From Isochrysis galbana (Eukaryota; Haptophyta; Isochrysidales; Isochrysidaceae): a stretch of DNA of 64,000 bases. The notes beneath the pieces are model-generated. The model was not told the DNA's origin and did not search any database. It saw only the letters and a list, made by a program, of their open reading frames with translations. The stretch is from positions 2,287,131 through 2,351,130 of the forward strand of contig CM030936.1 in the NCBI GenBank assembly GCA_018136815.1. Direction: 5' to 3'. The position numbers and the translations under genes are program-made. Each line of letters begins with the position of its first letter. The first letter of the stretch is position 1. Shown here piece by piece: positions 1-11,959 of the stretch.

Positions 1-97
1 TTCGGCTCAAATGAAATTTTTTTGATCGAAATTTGGGGGGCACGGGCCTAGCACGGGCACGGGCACGGGCGTTCCCCCCCCCCCCCCCCCCCCCCTT
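1..97. repeat. hAT-type subterminal repeat and poly-C tract
   Basis: The first 60 bases carry the motif CGAAATTTGGGG after a TTTTTGATCG stretch, nearly the same as the subterminal repeat of the hAT element at 27596-28900. A GGGCAC microsatellite and a C homopolymer (about 74-96) follow. This is probably the end of an element whose other half lies outside the window. Confidence 0.5.
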
Positions 98-234
98 CAC
101 GCTCCCACCCCCACGCCCGACACAAAACAAATTTGACAACATCAACATCCCAAACCCGGTCGATGCACTTGGAAGAATTGTCGTCTTCACTCCAAGTGAA
201 TTCTCGATCGATTCACTTCATTCGGATGACCTCC

Positions 235-618
235 TTATCTGAGCACACATTCTTCATAAAGTTGTCGATGAAATGGGCCGGGCAAATGTAAGTGAATACA
301 TGGGGTGCCATGGCGGTGATGACTGATGAGCGGGAAAGACGCTGTGCAAGCGCCGTCCATGCACACACCCACAACTAGACGGGGCTCGAAACCAGCAATG
401 CGCTTCAACATAAACATAAAATTCGCGATGTATTGCGCGTCCTTCGTCTCGCCTGATGTGTCAATCGCCTCCAAAAATATGAGCCCAAAGGCATGTTGGC
501 CAGACCCCCCACCACCTTTGCCTCTTGGCCTCTTCACATGCACCTGCCAACTCGTGCTCTCTGTTTGTTTGCGCTGCCCTCCGCTTTGCGTGCGCGCCAC
601 GCGCTGCACGCTGAACAC
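235..618 (-). pseudogene. hAT transposase fragment (DUF659 region)
   Basis: A minus-strand frame has the order of the DUF659 region of hAT-like transposases: a segment FLEAIDTSG, then KDAQYIANFMFML, then VVGVCMDGACTASFPLI (the position where family members have a VTDNA-like acidic motif), and a final HLHLPGPFH in place of the usual C.aH.lnL. Only this central part is present. There is no BED zinc finger and no C-terminal dimerisation domain, so it is a dead fragment. The adjacent motif at 1-60 belongs to the same repeat family as the hAT at 27596. Family assignment is by pattern recognition without alignment. Confidence 0.55.
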
Positions 619-938
619 TCCCCAGTAAGTATAAGTATAATAATAGCGATACTAGAAGTTGCAATAGGGGTGTAAGCTGATATTAGTACTGATGTTAGTA
701 CTGATGTAAGTGTAAGCTCAAAACCACCGTAAGCTTACGGACTGACAGCCCAACTAGGCTATTCTTATCATTGTTGGCTACTGGCGAGCTGGCGCCATTA
801 GTTAGTAATGATTGAGTTGGCAGTGGCGCCAAAGACTGGCGTCAGTACTGTTGCCCCAACACTGCCCATCGCGCGGTAGGGGCTCCGTTGCCGATGAGGG
901 CCTCGGACCCGTAGCACTAGGATTAAACTAGCACAAAC

Positions 939-1448
939 CCTAGATGTTAAACACAGGAACAGTGTGTTTCTACGGAAGTCAAAAACAGTGTTTTTCACCG
1001 TGTTTCTAGGAGACCCCCATGTCCGGAACAGAGGGTTGCGCGCTGCGCGCGCGCGGTGAGTGAGCGTGCGAGCGAGGAGCGAGGCGCCATGGCCATAGCA
1101 TAATCAATCCCGCCACCTGATTGCCTGGCCTCCCACCTCCACCTGCACCACTGCACCACTAGCTACCACCACCTACCACCTACCACCTAGTTGGATGCAA
1201 GACAATCAATCATCAATCACAATCATGCTTGACAATTACAATTACAATTACACTCCCACAGGAACAAGAACTACCGGTAGCTGTGAGCTGTGAGCCTACG
1301 GGAGATGGATATAAATATACATGTATAATACACTATATATATATGACCCGCTGTTTTCGGTACTGTGTTTCACCGTGTTTCCAAAAAAGCCAAAAACAGC
1401 TGTTTTTGGTGTGTTTCTAGACCTGACCCACCGTGTTTAACATCTAGG
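939..1448. mobile_element. Non-autonomous hAT-type element with CCTAGATG termini
   Basis: A perfect 16-bp terminal inverted repeat beginning CCTAGATGTTAAACAC is at 939-954 and inverted at 1433-1448. The flanks GCACAAAC (931-938) and GCACAGAC (1449-1456) form an 8-bp target duplication with one mismatch, the hAT hallmark. The interior (510 bp) has no transposase. GTGTTT and CAAAAACAG motifs are repeated inside both ends, for example near 968-1006 and 1366-1438, and match the inner half of the terminal repeat. It is related to the element at 13736-13900 and to the end at 60058. Confidence 0.75.
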
Positions 1449-1500
1449 GCACAGACAAGAAAACTGAAAACTGAAAACTAGAACAGGAAAAAGAAACAAC

Positions 1501-2190
1501 TAAGTTTATACTTGGTTCGCCCATGGGGGGGCACGAGCCCCCCTCTCTCTCCACTCCTCCCCTGCCGTGGGGGAAGAACCACCCATCCTCCTGGCATGCC
1601 TGACTGATGGCTTGCCAGGAGGCCACTGCCACTGCCCTGCTGACCCATCCCTCTCCCCACAGGCACGCCTGGTTCGCTCGTCCTGGCCCCTGGCCCCTCG
1701 TGGCCAGCCCATCGCTCCAACCCCCCCTCCCCCCCTGGTCGACAGGCAGACAGGTGCAGATTGGGGACCCCAGAGGCTCAGGAGCGCCAGCGAGGGACAG
1801 GCAGGGGAGGCCAGGGCCCAGCCCCAGCCTCCTCTGCCCCCAGAGCTGGCCTCCAGGAGCCTCCAGGGGTCGCCAGGGGCAGCTGCAGGCCTGCCGCAGG
1901 CGCGCCATCGCGCGTGCCGCAGGAGAGGGCGCGGAGAAGGGGGTGGGCGGAGCGAGAGCTCCGCTCACCGAAGAATAGGTAAGTCCCGCACCTGTTTACA
2001 GGATAAGTCGGGGCTGAGGCGAGGCCGCCGCCCACTCGGAGACACAGGAGGAAGGGGGGGAATGATCACCGGGGGGAGGCGCGGGCCACCGGACCATATC
2101 TAAGCCCTTCACCCCTATCCCCCTAGTAGTGCACGGGGGGAGCCGCCTGATGGCGGGGGGAGAAGGGCCGGGGAAGTGGGGGTGTAGAAA
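1501..2190. repeat. Dispersed repeat R1, copy a
   Basis: About 690 bp that recurs in inverted orientation at 5271-5960 and partly at 41640-42045. It runs from TTTATACTTGGTTCGCC to GGTGTAGAAA. Small open frames in it lack any domain and are shared only because the DNA is repeated. Bases 2183-2190 (TGTAGAAA) are the uninterrupted counterpart of the site into which the hAT element at 4450-5270 inserted in copy b. The class of the repeat is unknown. Confidence 0.8.
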
Positions 2191-2513
2191 GTTTTCCTAC
2201 GTGAGTAGAAAGTAGAGGGTCCACGGCCGCATGTGCGGTGAGACTATTAAAAGGTTTATAGAACAGGAAAGAAAGGAGGGAAGAAAGGGGCACGGCGCGG
2301 GGGGGCGAGGGGCCCGACGGCGGTTCGCGCGAGCAGGGGCGGGGGCAGCCCCGGGAGGGGCGGGAGGGGAAAGAGAGGGAGAGAGAGAGAGGAGGAGGGT
2401 TTGGCAGTGGAGCGAGAGGGGCGAGAGCGGAAGGTTGGGGTGGAGGAGGGAAAGAGCTGGGGTAGGGAGGGAGAAGGGGACAGAGAGAGGGAGCGAGAGA
2501 GCTCCTGCGTGCC

Positions 2514-3945
2514 ATGGGTAAGGACGACACGCTGGCCAAGCGGTCGCGCTCGTGGCTTCTTGACGAGATGTGCAAGGTGCGCAACATCGTGCTCATGCTG
2601 CTAGTGCTCCAGACCACTTCGATCGTGCTGCTTATGCGATACTCGAGAACGATGGCGCTACCTCCAGACGCGGGTGCGAGGCAGCCTGCGGACAGATAGC
2701 AGGTCACGCACACCAGTGCAGCCGGCACCGCTACTGCAAAGCTCACCTCCCCGCCCCGTTGCGCACGCCGCAGGGCCAAAGTACTTGTCGAGCGCTGCGG
2801 TTTTCATGGCGGAAGCTCTCAAACTGCCGTACTGCATACTGATGGTTGTGCGCATAGGAGGTGGTTTGGAGGGGTTCGTTGCCCTTGTGCGCAGCGAAGT
2901 AACTAGTCAGCCAAGAGAGACGCTCAAGTGTGCAGTGCCCGCCTTGGCATACACCATACAGGGCAATTTGTTATTCGTTGCGCTTTCGAATTTGGATGCG
3001 CCGACGTACCAGGTCACCTACCAGACGAAGACGCTCTTCACTGCCTTGTTCTCTCGCCTGTTGCTCGGTCGCACTCTAGCCAACTCGCAGTGGCTAGCAC
3101 TCGCTCTGCTTTTCCTCGGAACGGTACTCGTCTCCGACCTGTAAGTCTCGCACGGACACGACCGTCTTCAGTAGTAGAACCCTGCGAGGCGCTTGCTGTC
3201 TTACATAGAGGAGAGCGCAAGGGCCATCCGACGTCGATTGGGCGCAGTGGCATGCTCGCACCCAAAAGCACGTTGAAGGCTTCACTCCCTTTGACAGTTG
3301 GGTCTTCGCCTTGTAGACCTCACACGTCGCCCCATCCTCCTCCCGCTCAGGCGATCTTCTTCTCACTCTTCTTCCGCCAGCTCACCATTCATCGGCTTTG
3401 CGGCAGTCTTGGGCGCTTCCATCCTTTCGTCACTATCTTCCGTCTATTTTGAAAAAATGCTTAAGCGACCTGCAAAGTCATCGGTTGTGGGTGCCGAGGC
3501 TGCGGGGCTTTGGTTGCGCAACATCCAGCTCGGGATGTTCGCACTGCCATTGGCTGCCCTCACGATGCTTATGAATGACGGAGAACAGTTGCGTTCGTAC
3601 GGGATGCTGCACGGATTTAACAGCATCGTTTGGATGGTCGTGCTGCTCAACGGCTGCGGTGGACTGCTCGTCGCTGCGACTATGAAGTATGCAGACAATA
3701 TCGTCAAGTGCTTCGCCGCTGCATTGGCTATCATCTGCGGCATGTTGCTCTCTGTGCCAATCTTCCAGCTCGAGCTTGAGCCGATATTTCTGATCGGGGC
3801 CGCGCTCACCGTCTCGGCATCAGTATTGTACTCGCGTCAGCCAACACTCTCCTGGTCGGCGCTTGGCTGTTCGGGACGTTCCGTAGCAGTGGTGGCCGAC
3901 GAGGAACGGCCGTTATGTTCGAGTAGCGGCCCTGGAAGCTGTTGA
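2514..3945 (+). CDS. Nucleotide-sugar transporter (UDP-sugar/CMP-sialic acid type)
   Basis: Three exons join in phase: 2514-2673, 2774-3140 and 3381-3945, with GT-AG introns of 100 and 240 bp, giving 363 residues, a usual length for the Nuc_sug_transp family. Family landmarks are in order: LMRYSRT near residue 42, YLSSAAVFMAEALKLP just after intron 1, ALAYTIQGNLLFVALSNLD, TYQVTYQTKTLFTALFSR, then GASILSSLSSVYFEKMLKR, and a C-terminal NIVKCFAAALAIICGMLLS. Members are multi-pass Golgi or ER antiporters exchanging a nucleotide sugar for the nucleotide monophosphate. The actual substrate cannot be read from sequence. The ATG at 2514 lies behind a purine-rich leader (about 2240-2510) that is probably the 5' UTR. 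The last 30 residues are poorly conserved and cytosolic. Confidence 0.92.
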
Positions 3946-4449
3946 GGGCAGCGTTGAGAGAACAGCGGTGGGGTGGGATGATTGAGTCGCAGAAATGTCC
4001 ACACGTGAATAAGAGCATGCGATCATCATGTGGGACTCATTCTAACTCAGAATCGACGGGCACACGGTCATTTTCCCGAATTGACTTCAAACGTCCACCG
4101 ATGAGGCCAGGCGTCTAAAACAGAGGCGCGTCGTTCGTTTCTGCCAGGCACAGACATGGCTAGATTTGGCCCAAGAGTTGGAGTCGGGCAGTCTTACACT
4201 TCTTATTCATTGAGGAATCAGAAGTAGGTGCTTTCATCTTGAAAGAAATTCGGCTAGAGGCTACCGCTTCATGGATAAGCCCCATTTCTATGGGGTAAAA
4301 TAAATGTTGACCCTCCGACATCTCCAGGTCGCTCCGACTGGGGAAAAGTTGCCCCCTGTGTTGTCTTATGCTGCCAAAAAAACGTCATAATATTCTTACC
4401 GCACTCGCGGCGCATGGAACCACGACCTACACGTAGTATACTTTCTACA
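3946..4449. other. Intergenic, nothing recognised
   Basis: This is the 3' flank of the transporter gene. No coding pattern is seen. The last bases, TTTCTACA (4442-4449), are the left target duplication of the following hAT element and belong to repeat R1 copy b. Confidence 0.6.
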
Positions 4450-5270
<821 letters not shown>

Positions 5271-5960
5271 TTTCTACACCCCCACTCCCCCGGCCCTTCC
5301 CCCCGCCATCAGGCGGCTCCCCCCGTGCACTACTAGGGGGATAGGGGTGAAGGGTCTTAGATATGGTCCGGTGGCCCGCGCCCCCCCACGCCCGGTGATC
5401 CGTTCCACCCTTCCTCCTATGCCTACCGGCTACCGGGCTGGCGGCGGCCTCAGACCCAACTTATCCTGTCTGTAAACAGGCGCGGGACTTACCTATTCTT
5501 CGGTGAGCGGAGCTCCCCTTCTCCACGCTCTCTCTCCCCTCTCCTGCGGTACGCACGATGGCGCGCCTGCGGCAGGCCTGCAGCTGCCCCTGGCGACCCC
5601 TGGAGGCTCCTAGAGGCCAGCTCAGGGGGCAGAGGAGGCTGGGGCTAGGCCCTGGCCTCCCCTCGCCTCTCCCTCGCTGGCGCTCCTGAGCCTCAGGGGG
5701 CCCCATTCTGCACCTGTCTGCCTGTCGACCAGGGGGGGAGGAGGGGTTGGAGCAATGGGTTGGCCACGCCGGGCCAGGACGAGCGAACCAGGCGTGCCTG
5801 TGGGGAAGAGAGTGGGTCAACAGGGCAGTCCGCAGTCCCCTCCTGGCAAGCCATCAGGCATGCCAGGGGGATGGGTGGTTCCTCCCCCACGGCAGGGGAG
5901 GAGTGGAGAGAGGGGGGGCTCGTGCCCCCCATGGGCGAACCAAGTATAAACGTAGTCGAT
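5271..5960. repeat. Dispersed repeat R1, copy b (inverted relative to copy a)
   Basis: Inverted relative of 1501-2190, reading from TTTCTACACCCCCACT through the same GC-rich body to CGAACCAAGTATAAACG. Copies a and b form a large inverted pair about 3 kb apart around the transporter gene. The boundary with the hAT element is exact because of its target duplication. Confidence 0.8.
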
Positions 5961-7605
5961 GTCTTACGCCGACACGCCGACATGTAGGGTTTCTTTGAAA
6001 ATGGCTAAGGTGGTGACTCACAGCTCACATTCACAGTGACATTTGTTGCTACATGCATGCACGCAAAACCAGGAGCTTCTTGCACCAGCCCCGCCGCCTC
6101 CGGCCGGCTCATAAGGACTCACATCACTCTCACGACCGAGCTGAGCCTCTACAAGCACAGAATTTGCGCCCCTTCGAAGCGGTACAAACTCCCTCTTCTT
6201 GCACACCCCTCTCTTGAGATTCCCACAAGCAAATATCAGGAAACCACTCCACGGACATGGCACAATCCCACACGACCACACGAACACGTCGTTTGACAAT
6301 CTGCATACGAAGCCCGCCAAGCTCGCTGTCGCTGGATCAACTCTGGGACGTTGAGAAGCACCGAGCCCTTACCGACTTTCTTGGACTTGTTGAATCTGTG
6401 CCGCTCGCGCAAGATCTCGCGCTCTCGCGCGCCTTGACGGATATATATGACTCTGGTGACGAGTGACATGCTCCTGGGCATGGGCGTCAGCGATAAATCG
6501 TATTTTATACTTGCCGGCTCGGCCTATACCCGTATTTTATACTTAAACCACTTAAACCCGTAGTTTCCCGTCAATAAAAATAGAATTTTCACATGGTCCT
6601 CTTTCGACGGAACGAGATCTTTACTCTTTACTTAATGTGTGCCCCAGCTGCCAGCTGTGGCTCAGTGTCAGTACGTGGTCAGTGGTCAGTGGCCGCCACC
6701 TTTTGGTACCTGTGAACTCGTCATGAGTCATGAACTTAAGTAAGGATGCGCGGCGCGGCGCGACCCGCTCCTTACTTATCCCTCGCCCTAGCCACGGTGG
6801 GCTTTGCGCAATGGCGCGGCCACCGTGTATATTGAGCTGCTTGCGCTCCAGCGCGGAAAGGGGAATGCGAACGAAGCTGGGCTTGGTAGCGCGCCCTGCC
6901 GGCCGGGGGCGTAGGGGTGAGCGAATGCACGTGGGAGGGTGAGAAGGTCCAATGCTGCATGCGCGGAGAAAGTATGAAGAAGAAGCGTGCAGCGAGCGAA
7001 GGATATTGAGAAGGTTTTTTGCGGAGCAGTTGGTGCGCCGTGCGCCGAGCGACGACATTTTCGCGCTTCATGATGAACACGAGAGGAGACGCACCAAAGA
7101 AACCAACAACCAAGCCCCGGGCCTCGTAAACAAGAAGAAATGTGACGCCAGCACCCTCTTCGACACTTGCCGTCACAGTAGCGTGAGTTTGCACGTATGC
7201 ACTATCGACCAATAACGAATGGCCGTGCGTGTGTGCACTACTAACATACTAACAACAAATGGCCAATCTTGCATAGTAGGGCGTGTTTCTCCTGTTTGTG
7301 TTCTCCATCGTGAAAGGTCGCACTCATCTGAGCATGAGACTCGTTAAGCTGTGCTGCGTATGCCCATCTCATCGGACCTCGTGGCATGCATGGATCTGTG
7401 TGTGTGCAGTGAAAAGCCCCGAGTGCCTAAGTCTCCTACGAAGCGAACTAGCAACTAGGCCATGAAACGCTTAGTTCCGATGGCTGCAACCAGCATGGAG
7501 GACAGATGACATGGGCTGACCTCTTCGAACTCAACAGTGCCGGTTCTGCCGTTTGCCTTTCGTGCGCTTACGGTGTCGCCGTCCCTGACGAGTTGCTTGC
7601 GCTTT
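5961..7605. other. Intergenic, no gene recognised
   Basis: Several short open frames occur on both strands. One at 6257-6466 (+) ends in an acidic ALTDIYDSGDE segment and could be an exon, but no splice partner or domain was found. CCTCTTTCGACGGAACG at about 6598 recurs, inverted and with changes, at 29229 and 45456. The part nearest 7605 is the 3' flank of the alpha-SNAP gene. Confidence 0.4.
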
Positions 7606-8859
7606 TCACGTAAGGTCGTTGACTTGGGCCTTGATCTTGTTTTTGACTTCGAGCAAGAGCGACGTCTTCTGGGGGTCAAGCCGGGAGACTTCATCGTACT
7701 CACGGACGAGGTCGGTAAAAGCGTCAGCATCTGCAGCCTCGTAAGCTCTTGTGATCGCTTCGAGGAAGGTGCCCTCGCGAGTCCCCTCGAAGCTTGCGTC
7801 AAGCGACTTGTACCGCTCGACAGCTGAGACGGCGGTGCCCGCTTCCCCACCTGCTAGGTGGCAAATCCCTGCTCGCAAGAAATAGTCCTTTACGCTCCAC
7901 TTGAGCAGATTGGACTCCAGACTGCTGATCGCCACCTGATGACGGGTTGGGCCATGCCCGGGGTGGACACTGCAACGGCTGATTGCTACCGTGGCTTGCT
8001 GGAAGAGGCTAGACGCACCTGTTCATAGATTTCCACGGCCTTCTTGAAGTCGTTGGAAGTCGCTGCAAACCCTGCCACCTTGAGCAGGCACTGATTGGCC
8101 TGCGTTGTGGACTCTTCCCCCTGGTAGTAATCGGCCGCGGTCTGGAACGCCTCCATAGCCTGGGCACGCGAAAGGGGCACTAGTGGAGCTCCAGTTTCAC
8201 TGTTGTGCAGGCTATTTTGCAGAGCGGGTCATCGAAATATCATCCCGAAAAGTGCGCTAAAAGTTGCAGCGTATGGTACCTTGAGCAAGTCGCCCTCAGC
8301 CTCGTGGAGCTCAGCGATTTCCTTCTGCAATTTTGCGGCCGTTTGGAAGCGGCCCAGATCAATCTGGATCCCGACCGCCTCCTTGTACTGCATGACAGCC
8401 ACTGAGGACGGGAAGGGAGGTAAAGTTGAGAACGTGGCATGCTGCAAGGTGCCTTCGCACTGGGCTGGCCCGGAGAGCCACGCGTACTGTTGGCGTCGGT
8501 CTTCTTGTAGCAGTTAGCCGCCTCTGTATACGCCGTAGCCGCCTCATGAGGGCTGTCGCACTTGAGGTGGCAGCCTGCGGCCTTCTCAAAGCACATGCCA
8601 GCATCGTTCCCTGCGCAGAGTATGCGTGGGGACCAGAGCAAGGGCGTGGGCGCGAGGTGCGCCGGCGCGTGCGGGGCAGAGTGTGCGCACGGTCGACGGC
8701 GTGTCACTCACAGCACTTGGAGACCTTGAACAGGTTGGCTGCCTTGGTGTAGAGCTCTGCAGCATCCTCAAACTTGGAGCCGGAGCTGAAGAGAGACCAA
8801 GAATTGAGCCGCTTCTCGGCCTTCTCGACGAGCGCGCGCGCCTTGTCCTCCTGCGACAT
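7606..8859 (-). CDS. Alpha-SNAP (soluble NSF attachment protein)
   Basis: Five minus-strand exons join in phase: 8859-8712, 8610-8488, 8401-8280, 8159-8019 and 7935-7606, with introns of about 80-120 bp, giving 287 residues against about 295 in animals. The order of family segments is intact: [83 protein letters not shown], [25 protein letters not shown], and the C-terminal [19 protein letters not shown], which in the family contacts and stimulates the NSF ATPase. The protein is an all-helical TPR-like adaptor that binds SNARE bundles and recruits NSF for disassembly after membrane fusion. The start is the first ATG of the exon reading [18 protein letters not shown]. Confidence 0.96.
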
Positions 8860-9433
8860 GGAGAATCACTGTCGGCTGCTCCGAATGACCGACGAGCCGA
8901 CGTAGAGCGCAACGAGGTCAGAGAGCCGACGGGAAAGAAGGAGGGGAGGAGGGGAAGGGGGAGAAGGAAGGGCCCAGCTCGGCGGCGGGCGGCGCAAGGT
9001 TCGGCGCAGGCGGCAGACTTCTTCTACTTTTCTCCATTCCCTTGATTTCTTCTTCTTTCCTCTCAACTGAGTACTCCTACTCTCTCTCCGCTTTTCTTTT
9101 CCCACACTCTCCAATCCTCCTACTCTCCGCTTCTGATCCGGCGAGCGCGCCGGTTCACCTTCTACTTTCGTAAAGGGGGGCCTCGGGGCGGTTCTCTACT
9201 TTCTACCGTCCACTCCTTCCGGGGCGGCCCCTCCCTCGCCTGCCCCCCCCCCCCCCGGGGCACCTCCCTCCCCTCCCGGTATTCACACTCTCTCGCACTG
9301 GCTGCCTCTCCTGCTTCCCTTCCTCTCTCCCTCCTCTCCCCTTTCCCTCCCTTCCCTGCCCTCCATCCTGCTCCCGCTGGCCCTCGACCGGAACGGGCCG
9401 GAACGGAGCAGGAAGGGGACGGGCATCTTGCTC
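8860..9433. promoter_or_regulatory. Divergent intergenic region, pyrimidine-rich
   Basis: This lies between the divergent starts of alpha-SNAP (minus) and the oxygenase (plus). It contains long CT/TC runs and a C homopolymer near 9243-9256, as seen upstream of other genes here. It probably holds promoters for both genes. No TATA box is evident. Confidence 0.4.
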
Positions 9434-10744
9434 ATGCAATCCGCCAGTCCACCACTCTGCCAGAGCGAGATGGACACGTGGTGCGCCGCCAACTGCCCGC
9501 TGCCGGCCGCTGCCTTCCATGCGCGGCTCGGCCCAGCGCACCACAGCTCCGAGCTGGGCTGGCGGTGCTACGCGCCCACCGCACTCGATGAGCATGCTGC
9601 CCAATACTTGGGAGGCGCCGAATATTGCACCCGTCACGTGGCACTTCTCGGTGTGCTCGAGCAGTGCCGTAGGCGGCTACGTGAGGAGGCCACAGAGCGG
9701 GAGAACGGTGCTGGCGTGTGCTCCTCCGACTCAGAGACAGCGGCGGATGGTCCCACGGTGTCCTCAGAATCCAAGCCTATGCCGTCACTGCCCAGCTGGA
9801 ACGCGGCAGGCGTCTTGACCATACCGGCCATCAATCTTGGAGACTGGGAGCCTTCACCTGACACCGAGCTGTTCGCCACCCATGCGTGGACGGTGCCTTG
9901 CATCGACAGCTATAGGAAACATCGCCTGGTGAACGCCACAGGGAATGTGTCCCGACGAAAGGCCTTCTTAAAACGCGAGGGTCTTCATTGCTATGGGACC
10001 TGTGTGCGTGGCGTCGTGGACGGATTCATGACTCGTGCTGAAGCAGTCGAACTGCGATCGGCCATCGGCCCAGCACATGAGCCCGGCCAAACACACGCGG
10101 CCATCGCTTCATGGCGATGGGAAGTCCCAGAAGACGTACCCATATTTGTGAAGGCAGTTGCGCGCGCGCAGACGGTGCTTGAAGAACGCTTCGGGGTCCG
10201 CAATCTCCGCTTCTACCGAAGTAACGCAATCACCTGGCTCGGTGCGTCGCATGAACCGTGGCCTAGTGTGCCAGGTCCCTGGTACACACGTTCTTTGCAT
10301 GGTGATCTGAATACAGACGAGATGTTTATGTACACGTGCATCCTGTATCTGTCCGATTATGACGTCGATGTGCATGGTGGAGAGACCGGAATCGCTGACG
10401 ATGTGGTCTGGCCCATGGGCAAGGAGGGCGAGTTGGTTGGGCGTTCTGCGTATGTCACTAGTGGACTCCGCGTTGAACCCGCACTGGGTCGGCTGCTCGT
10501 CTTTTCCGCGGGTGTGGAGAACATGCACGAGATGCTGATGGTGACGCACGGCAAACGCGTCGCAGTGCAGATGTGGTTTGCTTGTGAAGGGCAGCGTCCT
10601 GGATGGGCGCATGAACAACGGGTGGCGTGGCAAGGAGAGCACGGTTATGGTGGGCCTGATGGTCCTGCACAGCAGCGTGCAGCCGTGCCTGCATTGACTC
10701 CAACACAGATTGAGGCGAAGAGAAAGCCATGGCCATGGCGCTAG
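9434..10744 (+). CDS. 2-oxoglutarate/Fe(II) oxygenase, OGFOD3/prolyl-4-hydroxylase-like
   Basis: One intronless frame of 436 residues. The C-terminal half is a double-stranded beta-helix dioxygenase: the iron-binding H-x-D is in SLHGDLNTDE (H289, D291), YTCILYLSDYDVDVHGGET follows, the distal histidine is in ENMHEML (H365), and GKRVAVQMWF supplies the 2-oxoglutarate-binding arginine (R375). Spacing and the YLSDY..D..GG signature resemble OGFOD3-type proteins in the prolyl-4-hydroxylase superfamily. The N-terminal about 65 residues have five spaced cysteines (WCAANC, GWRCY, EYC, EQC) and may be a small domain. Several upstream codons are hydrophobic but lack an ATG, so a signal-anchor exon may be missing. 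ATG 9434 is the first in frame; 9470 is an alternative. Confidence 0.85.
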   Translation: MQSASPPLCQSEMDTWCAANCPLPAAAFHARLGPAHHSSELGWRCYAPTALDEHAAQYLGGAEYCTRHVALLGVLEQCRRRLREEATERENGAGVCSSDSETAADGPTVSSESKPMPSLPSWNAAGVLTIPAINLGDWEPSPDTELFATHAWTVPCIDSYRKHRLVNATGNVSRRKAFLKREGLHCYGTCVRGVVDGFMTRAEAVELRSAIGPAHEPGQTHAAIASWRWEVPEDVPIFVKAVARAQTVLEERFGVRNLRFYRSNAITWLGASHEPWPSVPGPWYTRSLHGDLNTDEMFMYTCILYLSDYDVDVHGGETGIADDVVWPMGKEGELVGRSAYVTSGLRVEPALGRLLVFSAGVENMHEMLMVTHGKRVAVQMWFACEGQRPGWAHEQRVAWQGEHGYGGPDGPAQQRAAVPALTPTQIEAKRKPWPWR

Positions 10745-11032
10745 ACCGTATTTGAGGCCCCAGGTGATATGCTGTAATTGAGGCCTCAAGTCTACAACTT
10801 GTGGCGGTGCTTTTGGTGTCTACCAGACCACCAAAAATAGGCTGAAGGCGATGTCTGATGTCAAATTACAACTAGATATTCGTAACACCGGACACCGGGG
10901 GCAAGACGTTGATGTTTGACATTGCTACTCCCCCTGTCTCACAGCACGCCCACAATACGATGGGCCTAAGCCCGAACACGGGCTACACGAGAATGGCTAG
11001 CACTATCCCGACGAGGATAGACAAAATATACC
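10745..11032. other. Intergenic, nothing recognised
   Basis: 3' flank of the oxygenase gene. It contains a short imperfect direct repeat (TTTGAGGCC and TTGAGGCC about 30 bp apart) and no coding pattern. Confidence 0.5.
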
Positions 11033-11230
11033 AGGCGGCTTGCCTTCATTTGGTCTCCTTTCCCTCAGGGTTTCTTCCCCTCCCTGTGGGGACTCTCACC
11101 CTACCATGAGCCCCCCCGCGAGCACCCCCAAGGAGAGGCCCAGGAGCACCCCGTACGCGACCAGAACGGCGTCGCCTTGGCTCGGTATGAGGGCGCGCCC
11201 CGAGAGGGCCTCCTTCGACAAGGATTCATT
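11033..11230 (-). mobile_element. Terminus of gene-capturing TIR element with cytochrome b561 scrap
   Basis: Starts with GGCGGCTTGCCTTCATTTGG and TCTCCTTTCCC, the same terminus as 55829-55890. It runs into 11100-11225, which is the inverse of 57540-57660, the 3' part of the captured cytochrome b561 sequence. The shared GTGGGGACTCTCACCCTACC junction shows that both copies descend from one composite element. No partner terminus was found nearby, so this copy is truncated. Confidence 0.6.
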
Positions 11231-11743
11231 GTGGTGACGTTGGTGAACATCTCGAGGAGACGAGGAGAAAAATAAGTCGTTAGAGCTAGCATTCTCGGAG
11301 CTCTTCCCGGTCCTCCCACCGAGTTTCACTCCTGGACATGCCTCTTTGAATTTACCGCACGGGCGGCGACTGGGTCGGGGTGCGCGACCCCCAGTGACGT
11401 CGCTAGGGAGAAAGACGTGCGCACCCTCAGTATGTGTTTTTCCCTCGTGATTGGTAACGAGAATCATGCGTACCAAGCCCGCGTGTGCCCTGGTGCTCTG
11501 CGTCATGTCGGTTTGATTCACAAAGGTGAATTGCCAAATTCACGTTTTTTTTCTACTTGTGCTTTCTCAATCCCAAGCCATGTACTGACCCAGTCACCGG
11601 GACTGCAGTGTCGGGAGTATGAGTGAGTGCGAGGGTGGAGAGGCTACCCATGTTTGAATTAGTAGCAACGATTATATTATGTAAACGCGACTGTCGTACA
11701 AGGACCTCTCCCCCCAAGCTATGGGTTTTTTTATAGACGAAAT

Positions 11744-11905
11744 CTGACACCTTTCCGCGTGAGGGGGTAGGGGGGGAAACCAACAACTTTCTGGAGGCGG
11801 TGCACGACTTGGCGGGGGGGGGGGTGCTCGGCCGGCGTGCCTTCCCCAGAAAGTTGTTTGATTTCCCCCCCTACCCCCTCACGCGGAAAGGTGTCAGATT
11901 TCAAC
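11744..11905. repeat. Foldback (inverted) repeat of the CTGACA/TTCCGCG family
   Basis: Two arms of about 55 bp, CTGACACCTTTCCGCGTGAG onward at 11746 and its inverse ending at 11900, around a short GC-rich loop. The RNA or single strand would form a long hairpin. A relative is at 47930-48095. Confidence 0.8.
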
Positions 11906-11959
11906 CGCATGAACTAATGGGCGTTTACAATAAAAAGAACACCACGTAGGAGACCTCCT

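Noticed and set aside
1444..2103. Overlapping long frames on both strands
   Set aside because: They lie in dispersed repeat R1, change between copies, and show only low-complexity Pro/Gly/Arg sequence.
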